A stretch of DNA of 64,000 nucleotides. Origin: Methylobacterium nodulans ORS 2060 (lineage in GTDB: Bacteria; Pseudomonadota; Alphaproteobacteria; Rhizobiales; Beijerinckiaceae). The notes below the pieces were generated by a model that ran no database searches, was not told the origin of the DNA, and saw nothing but the letters and a program-made list of their open reading frames with translations. Every line of letters starts with the position of its first letter. Position 1 is the stretch's first letter. The position numbers and the translations under genes were made by a program. This document shows, one piece after another, positions 27,965 through 36,290 of the stretch. The stretch spans positions 1,018,501-1,082,500 of the forward strand of contig NC_011894.1 in NCBI RefSeq assembly GCF_000022085.1. The letters run 5' to 3'.

Positions 27965-28070
27965 GGGCGCCTCCCGCCGAAGAGGAGGCCGGTTCGGCGC
28001 AAGGGAGCGGGTCAAATCAAGAGCTTAGAGCTGCTGGCCTGATGCAATCAGGCCGGGAATGGCTCTCAGC
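27962..28070 (-). repeat. composite hairpin repeat, GCGCTCC-tail type, copy 2
   Basis: Inverted relative to copy 1 at 7391. The palindromic head is at 28023-28070 (centre CCTGATGCAATCAGG) and the tail with GCCGAAGAGG and CCGGTTCGGCG at 27966-28010. It starts at the stop codon of the PAS-receiver gene (TAG 27962-27964). Confidence 0.7.
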
Positions 28071-28113
28071 ATCCTTCGCCGAGGTGTCCCACAATCCGGT
28101 GAAGGATTCCGTC

Positions 28114-28140
28114 CCAACGGTCATTGAAAATGACCGTTGG
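28114..28140. terminator. perfect 11 bp hairpin between convergent genes
   Basis: CCAACGGTCAT (28114-28124) and ATGACCGTTGG (28130-28140) with loop TGAAA. It lies between the ends of the PAS-receiver gene and uxuB and could serve both transcripts. No T-tract on either side, so intrinsic termination is uncertain. Confidence 0.4.
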
Positions 28141-28188
28141 TATCATCGTCTCGGGCCGCGCCCCGACGCGGAGGATCGGACGCGACCC

Positions 28189-29670
28189 TCACGCCGCAAG
28201 GGCGGCGCGGGCACCGTGCCGGAAGAGTGCATCGAGTGCATCCGTGACCGCTCTCACGAAGACCGGATGAACCGGCAGGTCATCGCCGAACACCTCCCGC
28301 ACCCCGAGAAGCGCCGGTGCCAGCCGGTCCGCGACGGGACCCGCATCGTCGGCCAGCCGGCGAAGGCGTTGGCTGAGAGGATCGCGGACGTCGATCGCCC
28401 GCCCGTGCTCGTCCTGGCCGGTGACGTAGCGCATCCAGGCCGCGACCGCGAGCGCGAGGCGCGGGAACGGCGCCCCGGCGGCGAGGCGGTCACGGACCGT
28501 GCCGAGCAGGCGCTGCGGCAGCTTCTGGGACCCGTCCATCGCGATCTGCCAGGTGCGGTGCCGGAGGGCCGGGTTGGCGAAGCGCGCGAGCAGCGAGCGC
28601 TCGTAGGCCGGCAGATCCACCCCGGCGGGCATGCGCAACGTCGGCCGCACCTCCTCGCGCATCAGCGCCGTGGCGAAGCGCGCGCAATCGGGCTCCGCCA
28701 TCACGTCGGAAATCGTCTCGAACCCGGCGAGATAGCCGAGATAAGCGAGGGCCGAATGGCTCGCATTGAGGAGCCTGAGCTTCATCAGCTCGAACGGGGC
28801 CACGTCGGCGACGAGTTGCGCTCCCGCCTCCTCGAAGCGCGGACGCCCCAGGGCGAAGTTTTCCTCGATCACCCATTGCGAAAACGGTTCGGCCATCACC
28901 GGCCAGGCGTCGCGCAGCCCGAGGGCCGCCGCGACCTCCGCGCGGTCGGCCTCGGTGGTGGCCGGGACGATGCGGTCGACCACGGTCGAGGGGCAGGCGA
29001 CGCGATCCTCGATGAAGGCCGCGAGGCCCGGATCCCGCAGGCGGGCGAAGCCGGACAGGACGCCCGCGACGGTGTGGCCGTTCTTCGGCAGGTTGTCGCA
29101 GCACAGCACCGTGAACGGCTCGGTCCCGGCGCGGCGGCGCCGGTCGAGCGCCTCGACGAGGAGGCCGGGCAGGCTCTTCGGGTGATGCGGGGCGGCGAGG
29201 TCGGCCGCGATGTCGGGATGATCCGCCTGGAGCAGTCCGGTGGCGGGGTCGTGGCAATACCCCTTCTCCGTCACCGTGAGGCTGACGATCCGGACGCCCG
29301 GATCGGTCAGGGCCGCGATCACGGTCGCGGGCTCGCGGGGAGCAACCAGGACCCGCCGGACCGAGCCCACGACCCGCAGCCGCTCGCCCTCGCCGGAGCG
29401 GGTCGCGACGGTGTAGAGCCCGTCCTGCGGCACCAGGGCTTCCGCGGTATCGGGGGAGCGCAGGCTCACGCCGCAGATGCCCCAGCCGGTCTCGCCCGCG
29501 GCGAGGCGGTCGTCGACATAGACGGCCTGGTGGGCGCGGTGGAAGGCCCCGATCCCGAGATGGACGATCCCGATCCCGACACTGCCGACATCGTAGCCCG
29601 GCCGGCCGCAGCAAGCGGGCAGGCGATCGAGCGTCGCCCGCGACAGACGCGGCGCCGTCACAGTTCCCAT
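28189..29670 (-). CDS. uxuB: D-fructuronate (mannonate) oxidoreductase, UxuB-like, 493 aa
   Basis: Long-chain mannitol dehydrogenase family: 'GIVHLGIGAFHRAHQAVYVD' is the N-terminal NAD-binding segment, 'LTVTEKGYC' is typical, and 'LPKNGHTVAGVLSGFA' and 'MKLRLLNASHSALAYLGYLA' carry the catalytic Lys/Asn/His region. UxuB interconverts fructuronate and mannonate in hexuronate catabolism. The adjacent mannonate dehydratase supports this over a mannitol or arabinitol substrate. It overlaps uxuA by 13 bp and is last in its direction. Confidence 0.9.
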   Translation of the reverse strand: MGTVTAPRLSRATLDRLPACCGRPGYDVGSVGIGIVHLGIGAFHRAHQAVYVDDRLAAGETGWGICGVSLRSPDTAEALVPQDGLYTVATRSGEGERLRVVGSVRRVLVAPREPATVIAALTDPGVRIVSLTVTEKGYCHDPATGLLQADHPDIAADLAAPHHPKSLPGLLVEALDRRRRAGTEPFTVLCCDNLPKNGHTVAGVLSGFARLRDPGLAAFIEDRVACPSTVVDRIVPATTEADRAEVAAALGLRDAWPVMAEPFSQWVIEENFALGRPRFEEAGAQLVADVAPFELMKLRLLNASHSALAYLGYLAGFETISDVMAEPDCARFATALMREEVRPTLRMPAGVDLPAYERSLLARFANPALRHRTWQIAMDGSQKLPQRLLGTVRDRLAAGAPFPRLALAVAAWMRYVTGQDEHGRAIDVRDPLSQRLRRLADDAGPVADRLAPALLGVREVFGDDLPVHPVFVRAVTDALDALFRHGARAALAA

Positions 29671-30854
29671 CCCCGCAGGCTCGCGAGCGCCGTCATCACG
29701 CCGCGCAGCTCGGCCAGGCCCTTCAGGCGGCCGACCGCGGTGTAGCCCGGGAAAGCCCCCTGGCCGATGTCGCTCAGGAGGGCATGGCCGTGGTCCGGGC
29801 GCATCGGGATGCGCCAGCGCGGATCGCCCGCCGCGCGGCGGCGCTCCTGCTCGGCGAGCAGGGCGTCGATCAGCGCCACCATGTCGGTGTCGCCGCCGAG
29901 ATGGTCAGCCTCCATGAACGAGCCGTCGGGCTCCTTGGCGACGTTGCGCAGATGCGCGAAGTGGATGCGGTGTGCGAAGCGGCGCGCCAGGGCGGGCACG
30001 TCGTTCGCCGGGCCGGCCCCGAGCGAGCCCGAGCAGAGCGTGATGCCGTTCGCCTCCGCATCGACCGCTCCCGTGATGAAAGCGAGGTCGTCGGCGTTCG
30101 AGACGATGCGGGGCAGGCCCATCAGCGGCCGCGGCGGGTCGTCCGGGTGGATCGCCATGCGGATGCCGACCTCCGCGGCGGTGGGGATCACCGCGCGCAG
30201 GAAGGCCGCGAGGTTGCCCCGTAGGGTGTTCGTGTCGATGCCGCGATAGCGGTCGAGCATGCGCCGCAGGCCCGCGATGTCGTAGCGGTCGAAGGCGCCG
30301 GGCAGGCCGGCCATGATGGTGGCGAGAAGTTTTGCCCGGTCCGCCTCGCTGCTGCGCGTAAACCAGGCCCTGCCCCGGGCGAGTGCCTCCGGCGGATGGT
30401 CGGCCTCGGCCCCGGGACGGGCGAGCATGAAGCAGTCGAAGGCCGCGAATTCATGCGCGTTGAAGCGCAGGGCCGTGCCGCCGCCCGGGAGCGGATGGGC
30501 CAGCTCCGTCCGCGTCCAGTCGAGAACCGGCATGAAGTTGTAGCAGATTGTGGTGATCCCGCAGGCCGCCAGGTTGCGCAAGGAGGCGCGGTAGGCCGCA
30601 AACAGGGGCTCGAGATCGCCTTCGCCGAGCTTGATGCGCTCGTGGACGGGCAGGCTCTCGACCACGCTCCAGCGCAGCCCGAGGCTCGGATCGGCGCCGA
30701 TCTCGGCCTTGCGCCGCTCGATCTCCGCGATGCTCCAGACCTCGCCGTAGGGGATGTGATGCAGGGCCGTGACGATGCCGGTCGCACCGGCCTGACGGGC
30801 ATCCGCGAGGCGGACGCAATCGTCGGGGCCGAACCAACGCCAAGTCTGTTCCAT
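29658..30854 (-). CDS. uxuA: mannonate dehydratase, 398 aa
   Basis: Start at 30854 ('MEQTWRWFGPDDCVRLADAR'), the standard UxuA N-terminus; length matches the family. Landmarks are 'VTALHHIPYGEVW', 'CYNFMPVLDWTRTEL' and 'RMAIHPDDPPRPLMGLPRIV'. The enzyme dehydrates D-mannonate to 2-keto-3-deoxygluconate with a divalent metal. Coupled to uxuB by overlap. The promoter should lie in the repeat-bearing gap upstream or in the transport operon beyond. Confidence 0.95.
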   Translation of the reverse strand: MEQTWRWFGPDDCVRLADARQAGATGIVTALHHIPYGEVWSIAEIERRKAEIGADPSLGLRWSVVESLPVHERIKLGEGDLEPLFAAYRASLRNLAACGITTICYNFMPVLDWTRTELAHPLPGGGTALRFNAHEFAAFDCFMLARPGAEADHPPEALARGRAWFTRSSEADRAKLLATIMAGLPGAFDRYDIAGLRRMLDRYRGIDTNTLRGNLAAFLRAVIPTAAEVGIRMAIHPDDPPRPLMGLPRIVSNADDLAFITGAVDAEANGITLCSGSLGAGPANDVPALARRFAHRIHFAHLRNVAKEPDGSFMEADHLGGDTDMVALIDALLAEQERRRAAGDPRWRIPMRPDHGHALLSDIGQGAFPGYTAVGRLKGLAELRGVMTALASLRGWEL

Positions 30855-30969
30855 GAAGCCTTTCGCGCTCCGCTTTGAGAGCATTCTGCGGCGGAGCAGA
30901 CCTCGGTCCGGCGCAGAATGCAGGAGAATCACACGGTTTCCGGTTGATTCCTTCTGGGACAAGGATGCG

Positions 30970-31150
30970 CGGGGAACCCCTCTCCCGTGCGGGAGAGGGG
31001 CAGGCGATCGAAGATCGCGCGGGAGGGCCCAGGTGGTTCAGCAAGAAGACTGAACCGGCGCGCTGCCAGCACCACGCGTCCCGCTTGATGTCTGGACCGT
31101 CCGGGACCCTCACCCCTACCCCTCTCCCGCACGGGAGAGGGGATCCCGCG
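30970..31150. repeat. palindromic element with CCCTCTCCCG ends, copy 1 (intergenic)
   Basis: Each end carries ACCCCTCTCCCG paired with CGGGAGAGGGG. The interior has GGGCCCAGGTGGTTCAGCA, ACTGAACCGG, CGCTGCCAGCACCACG and GGTCCGGGACCCTCACCCC-type blocks. The element recurs at 61676-61840 with the same block order. It lies between uxuA and the GntR gene; no coding need is served here. Confidence 0.8.
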
Positions 31151-31197
31151 CTTCCCGCGCCCTCTTGTCTCCGAACGGATCAACCGAAAGCTGTATC

Positions 31198-31236
31198 CAG
31201 AGAGCCGCTGTCCACTTCGCCCGGACATGCTCTAGA
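31198..31236 (+). repeat. tail-only hairpin-repeat fragment at the GntR stop codon
   Basis: Contains TCCACTTCGCCCGG followed by ACATGCTCTAGAG, matching the tails of copies A and B. Its CTAG includes the GntR stop codon (31232-31234). No head hairpin is recognisable. Confidence 0.5.
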
Positions 31237-31936
31237 GGTCGGCCTGGATGAGATCGGGATGACGCCGCGCGAGGTCGTGGGCCACCTTGAGCACCTCAGC
31301 CATGTGGCCGCGCATGGCCTCCTCGGCCGCCGCCGGGTCGCGGGCCAGAACGGCAGCCAGGATGGCACGGTGCTGTCCGATGAGGATATCAACCGGCGTC
31401 ACCGCCGGCAGGCTGAGATAGCGGATGCGGTCGAACTGCGCCTTCTCGCGTTCGATGATCGCCCAGACGCTGGCGAGGCCCGTACCCTCCGCGAAAGCAC
31501 GGTGGAAACGATCGTCGGATTCGGTGAAGCGCTCGGGATCGTCGCGGCACTCCGCCTGCTCGTCGAGGAGAACTTCGGCGAGGGCGCGGGTCGCGGGCGG
31601 GATGCCGCGCTCGGCCGCCCGCCGCACGATCGCGACCTCCAGGGCCTCGCGGACGAAGCGCGCGCGCTCCATGGCGCTCAGCGCGATCCGGCTGACGAAG
31701 CTGCCGCGCTGCGGCAGAACCTCGATCAGGCCGTCCTCGACCAGCCGGATCAGGGCCTCGCGGACGGGACCGCGGCTCGTCCCGAACCGGGCCGCGAGTT
31801 CGTTCTCCGACAGCCTTTCGCCCGGGCGCAGGCGAAGCGCGACGATGTCCCGCCGGAGGATCTCATGGATCGTGCGCCGGTCCGGCGGGACGATGGCCTC
31901 GTCCCGCTCCGGCGCCGATCGATAGGTCGCACGCAT
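31232..31936 (-). CDS. GntR/FCD-type (FadR subfamily) regulator, 234 aa
   Basis: Start at the ATG at 31936. An N-terminal winged helix ('GERLSENELAARFGTSRGPV', then 'REALIRLVEDGLIEVLPQRG') is followed by a helical FCD ligand domain with 'DDRFHRAFAEGT' and a C-terminal 'MRGHMAEVLKVAHDLARR' carrying conserved His. FCD regulators respond to carboxylic or sugar acids. It lies downstream of the TRAP genes, and a palindrome before the dehydrogenase gene (36071-36090) is a candidate operator. Probable hexuronate-responsive repressor by context. Confidence 0.9.
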   Translation of the reverse strand: MRATYRSAPERDEAIVPPDRRTIHEILRRDIVALRLRPGERLSENELAARFGTSRGPVREALIRLVEDGLIEVLPQRGSFVSRIALSAMERARFVREALEVAIVRRAAERGIPPATRALAEVLLDEQAECRDDPERFTESDDRFHRAFAEGTGLASVWAIIEREKAQFDRIRYLSLPAVTPVDILIGQHRAILAAVLARDPAAAEEAMRGHMAEVLKVAHDLARRHPDLIQADL

Positions 31937-31953
31937 CGTTGAGAGCCCCCGTC

Positions 31954-33852
31954 TCACAGGAACCCGATCGAGATCCAGGGTATCAGCACGATGAGGATCA
32001 GCGCCACGAGGAGCGCCGCCAAGTGCGGCCAGGCCCGCTTGATCGCCACGTCGGGCGAGACGCGCCCGATGGCACAGGCGAGATAGAAGCCGACCCCGAA
32101 GGGCGGAGTGAACAGGCCGAAGCCCATCGCGAAGACCGCGATCATGGCGTAGTGGACCTCGTTGACCCCCATCTGGCGGGCGATCGGGAAAAGCAAGGGG
32201 CCGAACAGCACGATCGCCGGCACCCCCTCCAGCACGCTGCCCAGCACGATGAAGGCGAGGGCCGAGACGAGGAGGAAGCCGACCTGGCCGCCCGGCACCA
32301 GCGCCATGAGCGCGACGAGCTGCTGCGAGAATCCGGACTGGGTCAGCGCCCAGGCCATCGCAGTGGCGGCCCCGACCACAAGCAGGATCGCGCCGGACAG
32401 GGAGGCGGTGTCGATCAGGATCGGGTAGATCCGGCGCCAGTCGAACCGGCGGTAGACCAGGACCCCGACTAGGACCGAGTAGAGGACGCCGATGGTCGAG
32501 ACCTCGGTGGCGGTCGCCACGCCCTCGACGACGGCGGTGCGGATCAGCACCGGCAGGCCGAGGCCCGGAAGCGCGATCAGCAGGAGCCGGCCCTTCTCGC
32601 CCCAGGTGAAGCGGCGCGCCGAGGACAGATCCTCGCTGCGGCTCTGCCACCAGACCACGACGCAGAGGGCCAGCATCCCCACGAAGGCCGGCATCAGGCC
32701 GCCGGTGAACAAAGCCGCGATCGATACGCCGGTGACCGAGCCGACCGTGATCAGCACGATCGAGGGCGGGATCGTCTCCGACATCACCGCGGAGGCCGAG
32801 AGGAGCGAGGTGAGGTCGCCGTCGTGGTTGCCGCGCTTCCTCATCTCCGGAAACAGGGCCGGCGCCACGGCCGCCATGTCGGCCGCCTTCGCGCCCGAGA
32901 TGCCGGAGACGAGGTACATCGCGCCGAGGAGCACGTATTGCAGCCCGCCGCGCAGGTGCCCGATCAGCGAGACCAGGAACGCGATCATGCCCTGAGCGAG
33001 GCCCGAGATCTCCATCAGGGCGCCGAGGAGCACGAAGAGCGGCACGGCGAGCAGGATGAGATGGCTCATGCCCTCCTCCATCCGGCTCGGCACGATCGAA
33101 AGCGGGATCGTGGTGGCGAAGGCGATGTAGCTCACGGTTCCGATCAGGAACGCGAAGGCGATCGGCATGCCGGTCGCCATCGAGACGACGACGAACAGCA
33201 GGAAGAAGACGAGCAGGCTGAGATTGCCGAGATCCTCGAATACCGGCGCCAGCCACAGGAGGGCCCCGAAGGCGGCCGCGACCCCCACCAGGGCGAGCCC
33301 GATCTGCGTCCAGGTCGCGTGCCGGATGAGCGTGTCGACGGCGGTGAACAGCATCAGCACCGCGCCGACCAGCATCGCGCCGCTCCGCCAGCCCTCGCCG
33401 ATCTGCAGGACGGGGGTGAGGCCGACGGCCCGCTCCTCGTAATGCTCAAAGCTCGGCATCACGAGCGCGAGCAGCAGCGCCGAGACCAGCATCAGCGCGA
33501 GGGCATCGAGCCAGGCCCGGTGCTCGGGCCGCATGCCGCGGACGAAGGCGGTGAGCCGCATATGCTCGCCGCGCCGCAGCGCGATCACGGCGCCGAGCAT
33601 GGCGAGCCACAGGAACAGCATGGAGGCGAGCTCGTCCGACCACGCGAAGGGGCGGGCGAACAGGTAGCGGGCCGCCGTGCTGGTGCCGAGCAGCAGCACC
33701 TCGGCCAGCACCAGGAGGGCGGCCGCCGCCTCGGTGAGCCGGGCAAGGCCCGTGTCGACGGCCTGGAAGAGGCGCGTGCCGGGATGGACGGGCCTCGACT
33801 CCTGGTCCGCAGCGCTATCGGCCTTGCCGAATTCGGAGATCTCGCTCTGCAT
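31954..33852 (-). CDS. TRAP transporter fused permease, DctQ-DctM, 632 aa
   Basis: Residues 1-200 are the four-helix DctQ part ('TSTAARYLFARPFAWSDELA') and the remainder is the DctM part ('PIAFAFLIGTVSYIAFATTI', 'GISGAKAADMAAVAPALFP', 'FTPPFGVGFYLACAI'). DctQ and DctM are usually separate, but fused forms are known. TRAP systems import acidic sugars and dicarboxylates using a Na+ gradient and a periplasmic binding protein, here encoded just upstream. With uxuA/uxuB nearby the substrate is probably a hexuronate or aldonate. Confidence 0.93.
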   Translation of the reverse strand: MQSEISEFGKADSAADQESRPVHPGTRLFQAVDTGLARLTEAAAALLVLAEVLLLGTSTAARYLFARPFAWSDELASMLFLWLAMLGAVIALRRGEHMRLTAFVRGMRPEHRAWLDALALMLVSALLLALVMPSFEHYEERAVGLTPVLQIGEGWRSGAMLVGAVLMLFTAVDTLIRHATWTQIGLALVGVAAAFGALLWLAPVFEDLGNLSLLVFFLLFVVVSMATGMPIAFAFLIGTVSYIAFATTIPLSIVPSRMEEGMSHLILLAVPLFVLLGALMEISGLAQGMIAFLVSLIGHLRGGLQYVLLGAMYLVSGISGAKAADMAAVAPALFPEMRKRGNHDGDLTSLLSASAVMSETIPPSIVLITVGSVTGVSIAALFTGGLMPAFVGMLALCVVVWWQSRSEDLSSARRFTWGEKGRLLLIALPGLGLPVLIRTAVVEGVATATEVSTIGVLYSVLVGVLVYRRFDWRRIYPILIDTASLSGAILLVVGAATAMAWALTQSGFSQQLVALMALVPGGQVGFLLVSALAFIVLGSVLEGVPAIVLFGPLLFPIARQMGVNEVHYAMIAVFAMGFGLFTPPFGVGFYLACAIGRVSPDVAIKRAWPHLAALLVALILIVLIPWISIGFL

Positions 33853-33926
33853 GGGCGTTCCAGTCCGGACCTGAAAACGGCCGCCGGACGACGCCGGCGG
33901 CCGAGCGGCGCTTGAGGGCGACCCGC

Positions 33927-34946
33927 TCAGAGCGGGCCGGCGTATTTCTCCAGGAGCGCCCACGGCTCGGCGCCGAATCGGCCCTTCCAGTCGGCGTAGA
34001 AGCCGGCCTTCTTCAGCACCTCGCGGAAGGGCTGCTTGTCCGGCTTGCTGAAGGTGACGCCGGCCTTGGTGATGGAGGCGATGAGCTCCTCGTTGAGGCG
34101 CAGGATGTCCTCGCGCTCCTTCAGGGCGGCCTCGGTCAGGCCCTTGGTGATGCTCGCCCGGATCGCCTCCGGCATCGCCGCCCACCGGCGGGCATTGGTG
34201 AAGACGTGGTGGCCGTCCCAGATGTGGCCGGTCAGCGCGATGTGCTTCTGCACCTCGTAGAGCTTGGCGCTGGAGATCAGGGCGAGCGGGTTCTCCTGCC
34301 CGTCGACGATGTGCGTCTGCAGGGCCGCGTAGAGCTCGCCGAAATTGATCGGCGTCGGGGCGGCTCCGAGGGCGTCGAACATCGTCACCCAGAGCTGGTT
34401 GCCCGGGACGCGGATCTTGAGCCCCTTCAGGTCGTCGGGCCCGGCGATGGGCTTTGCCGCCGTCGTGATGTTGCGGTAGCCATTGTCCAGCATCTTGTCG
34501 AAGACGTGCAGGCCGATCTTGGCGAATTGCGCCCGCACATAGGCGCCGAGGTCCCCGTCCATGGCGGCCCAGACCTTGGCGTAGTCGTCGAAGGCGAAGG
34601 CGACCGCGTTGATGCCGCCGACCGGGAGCACGGTCTGGTTCACGCCCGAGGTCGACATGAAGTCGAGGGCGCCGGAGCGCACCTGCGAGAACATGTCGGC
34701 CTCGCCGCCGAGCTGGCTGTTCGGATAGACCTGGAGGTTGACTTCGCCGTTCGTGGCCGTGGCGATCGCCTCGGCTGCCTCGCGGATGCGGACGGCGCCC
34801 GGATGATCGGCCGGGAAGGCCGTGCCGTAGCGCAGCCGGTACTTGGCCCGCTGCGCCCTGACGGGTAAGGCCCCGCCCCCGATGAGGCCAGCCGCCAGCA
34901 GCCCGGCCGTGACCCCACGGCGCGAGATCCCTCCTTGCGTCACCAT
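33927..34946 (-). CDS. TRAP transporter solute-binding protein (DctP-like), 339 aa
   Basis: Start at 34946 puts a twin-arginine-type signal first ('SRRGVTAGLLAAGLIGGGAL', cleavage near 'PVRAQ'). Then 'YRLRYGTAFPADHPGAVRIR' and the family core 'GLKIRVPGNQLWVTMFDALG', where the conserved Arg binds the ligand carboxylate. It delivers substrate to the fused permease 74 bp downstream. Ligand inferred from context as a uronic or aldonic acid. Confidence 0.93.
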   Translation of the reverse strand: MVTQGGISRRGVTAGLLAAGLIGGGALPVRAQRAKYRLRYGTAFPADHPGAVRIREAAEAIATATNGEVNLQVYPNSQLGGEADMFSQVRSGALDFMSTSGVNQTVLPVGGINAVAFAFDDYAKVWAAMDGDLGAYVRAQFAKIGLHVFDKMLDNGYRNITTAAKPIAGPDDLKGLKIRVPGNQLWVTMFDALGAAPTPINFGELYAALQTHIVDGQENPLALISSAKLYEVQKHIALTGHIWDGHHVFTNARRWAAMPEAIRASITKGLTEAALKEREDILRLNEELIASITKAGVTFSKPDKQPFREVLKKAGFYADWKGRFGAEPWALLEKYAGPL

Positions 34947-35029
34947 CCGCTCCTCCCGTTCGTGTGGCCCGCCGCCTCCCGCGGCAGTGCCGAGATCTTC
35001 CCATGCGCCGAGCCGTGCCGCCGGTCGCA

Positions 35030-36058
35030 TCAATCCGTGAAGTCGAGCTGCACCTTGAGGGTGCGCTCCGGATGCCGTTCGATCAGATCGAAGGCCGCCC
35101 GCGCCTCGCGCGCCGGGAAGGTCTGCGTGATCATGGCGGCGGGCGACAGGCGGCCGCTGGCGAGCCAGCCGACCACGGCCGGCAGAAGCCGCCGGTTCAG
35201 CCGGGATCCGACCAGGGTCAGTTCCTTCTTGACGATCTCCTGCTGGCTGACCGGGCAGGGTGACGGCGAGAAGCCGAGCAGCCCGATTCGCCCGGCCGGG
35301 CTCGCGACCCGGCAGGCCTCCGCCAGCAGCGCCGGCACGCCGGCCCCGTCGATGACGACGCTCGGCCCGAGGCCGTCGTTCTCGGCGGCCACCCGCTCGG
35401 CGACGCTCTCGCGGGCCGACTGGATGACGGCGTCGGCCCCGAACCGCTCGGCCCCGGCGAGACGCGCCTCGTCGATATCAGCGACGATGCAGCGTGCCCC
35501 GTGCAGCTTGGCGACCTGGAGCACGGTGATGCCCACCGTGCCGGCGCCATAGATCAGCACCGTGTCGTCCGCCGTGATCCCGGTCCGCGACAGCACGTTG
35601 GCGGCGATCGAGAGCGGCTCCGCGAGGGCGGCGACGTCCGCATTCAGCCCCTCCGGCACGGCCACGCAGTTGGCGGCGGGCACTATCAGGCGATCGCGGA
35701 AGCCGCCGTCCAGGTGGACGCCGAATACCTGGAGATTGGCGCAGACATTGGGGCGCCGGGCGCGGCAGGGATAGCAGTGGCCGCAGGCCACGACCGGGTC
35801 GACGACGACCCGCTGGCCGACCGCCAGCCCCGAGACATCGGCGCCGACCGCCTCGATCGTGCCGGCGAATTCGTGCCCGATCACGCGCGGGTAGCGGGCG
35901 AAGGGATTCGAGCCGTGGAGGATATGGATGTCCGAGCCGCAGATGCCGGCGCGCTCCACCCTCAACAGCACCTCCCCCGGCCCCGGCCTGCCGGGAAGCG
36001 GCGCCTCGGCGACGACGAGGACATGCGGTGCCTGAACCGAGATCGCGACCAAGCCCAT
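35030..36058 (-). CDS. zinc-dependent sugar-acid/alcohol dehydrogenase (RspB/IdnD-like), 342 aa
   Basis: Start at 36058. Medium-chain dehydrogenase: catalytic zinc residues in 'GICGSDIHILHG' and 'IGHEFAGTIEAVGAD', structural zinc cysteines in 'CGHCYPCRARRPNVC', and the NAD-binding 'LIYGAGTVGITVLQ'. The closest pattern is the L-idonate 5-dehydrogenase/RspB group acting on C5 of aldonates. First gene of the TRAP operon, so it may oxidise the imported aldonate to a keto form that feeds uxuB or uxuA. Specific reaction is inference. Confidence 0.88.
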   Translation of the reverse strand: MGLVAISVQAPHVLVVAEAPLPGRPGPGEVLLRVERAGICGSDIHILHGSNPFARYPRVIGHEFAGTIEAVGADVSGLAVGQRVVVDPVVACGHCYPCRARRPNVCANLQVFGVHLDGGFRDRLIVPAANCVAVPEGLNADVAALAEPLSIAANVLSRTGITADDTVLIYGAGTVGITVLQVAKLHGARCIVADIDEARLAGAERFGADAVIQSARESVAERVAAENDGLGPSVVIDGAGVPALLAEACRVASPAGRIGLLGFSPSPCPVSQQEIVKKELTLVGSRLNRRLLPAVVGWLASGRLSPAAMITQTFPAREARAAFDLIERHPERTLKVQLDFTD

Positions 36059-36070
36059 CCCCCCGTGATT

Positions 36071-36090
36071 CTTGTTGACTAGTCGACAAG
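36071..36090. promoter_or_regulatory. palindrome, candidate GntR operator
   Basis: CTTGTTGACTAGTCGACAAG is a 20 bp near-perfect palindrome (one unpaired position per arm), 12 bases before the dehydrogenase start. TTGT..ACAA dyads are typical operators of FCD-family GntR regulators, and such a gene (31232-31936) lies at the end of this operon. Assignment is inference. Confidence 0.5.
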
Positions 36091-36185
36091 TACCGGCCGG
36101 CGTGCCATCCGTCAATGAGGATTGCCGGCCCGGTGATGCCACGCAGGCCCACATGGGGGCCGCTTCGCGGAAAGGCGATGTCGGT

Positions 36186-36290
36186 GCGTCAGGGCATTGC
36201 CCGACGCAGTGGACACCGGCTCGTCGCAGACCATGCGAAAAATCGAGACCCTGGAGCGGGATCCGTTCCGGTGAATCGGATCTCGACGGC
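36186..36290 (-). repeat. hairpin-headed repeat, degenerate inverted copy
   Basis: Inverted tail (GGGCATTGCCCGACGCAGTG, CACCGGCTCGTCGCAGACCA) followed by an imperfect stem around ATCCGTTCCGGTGAATCGGA. Same layout as 54316 but with several mismatches. It takes the place of the missing 5' part of the VOC gene that follows. Confidence 0.65.
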
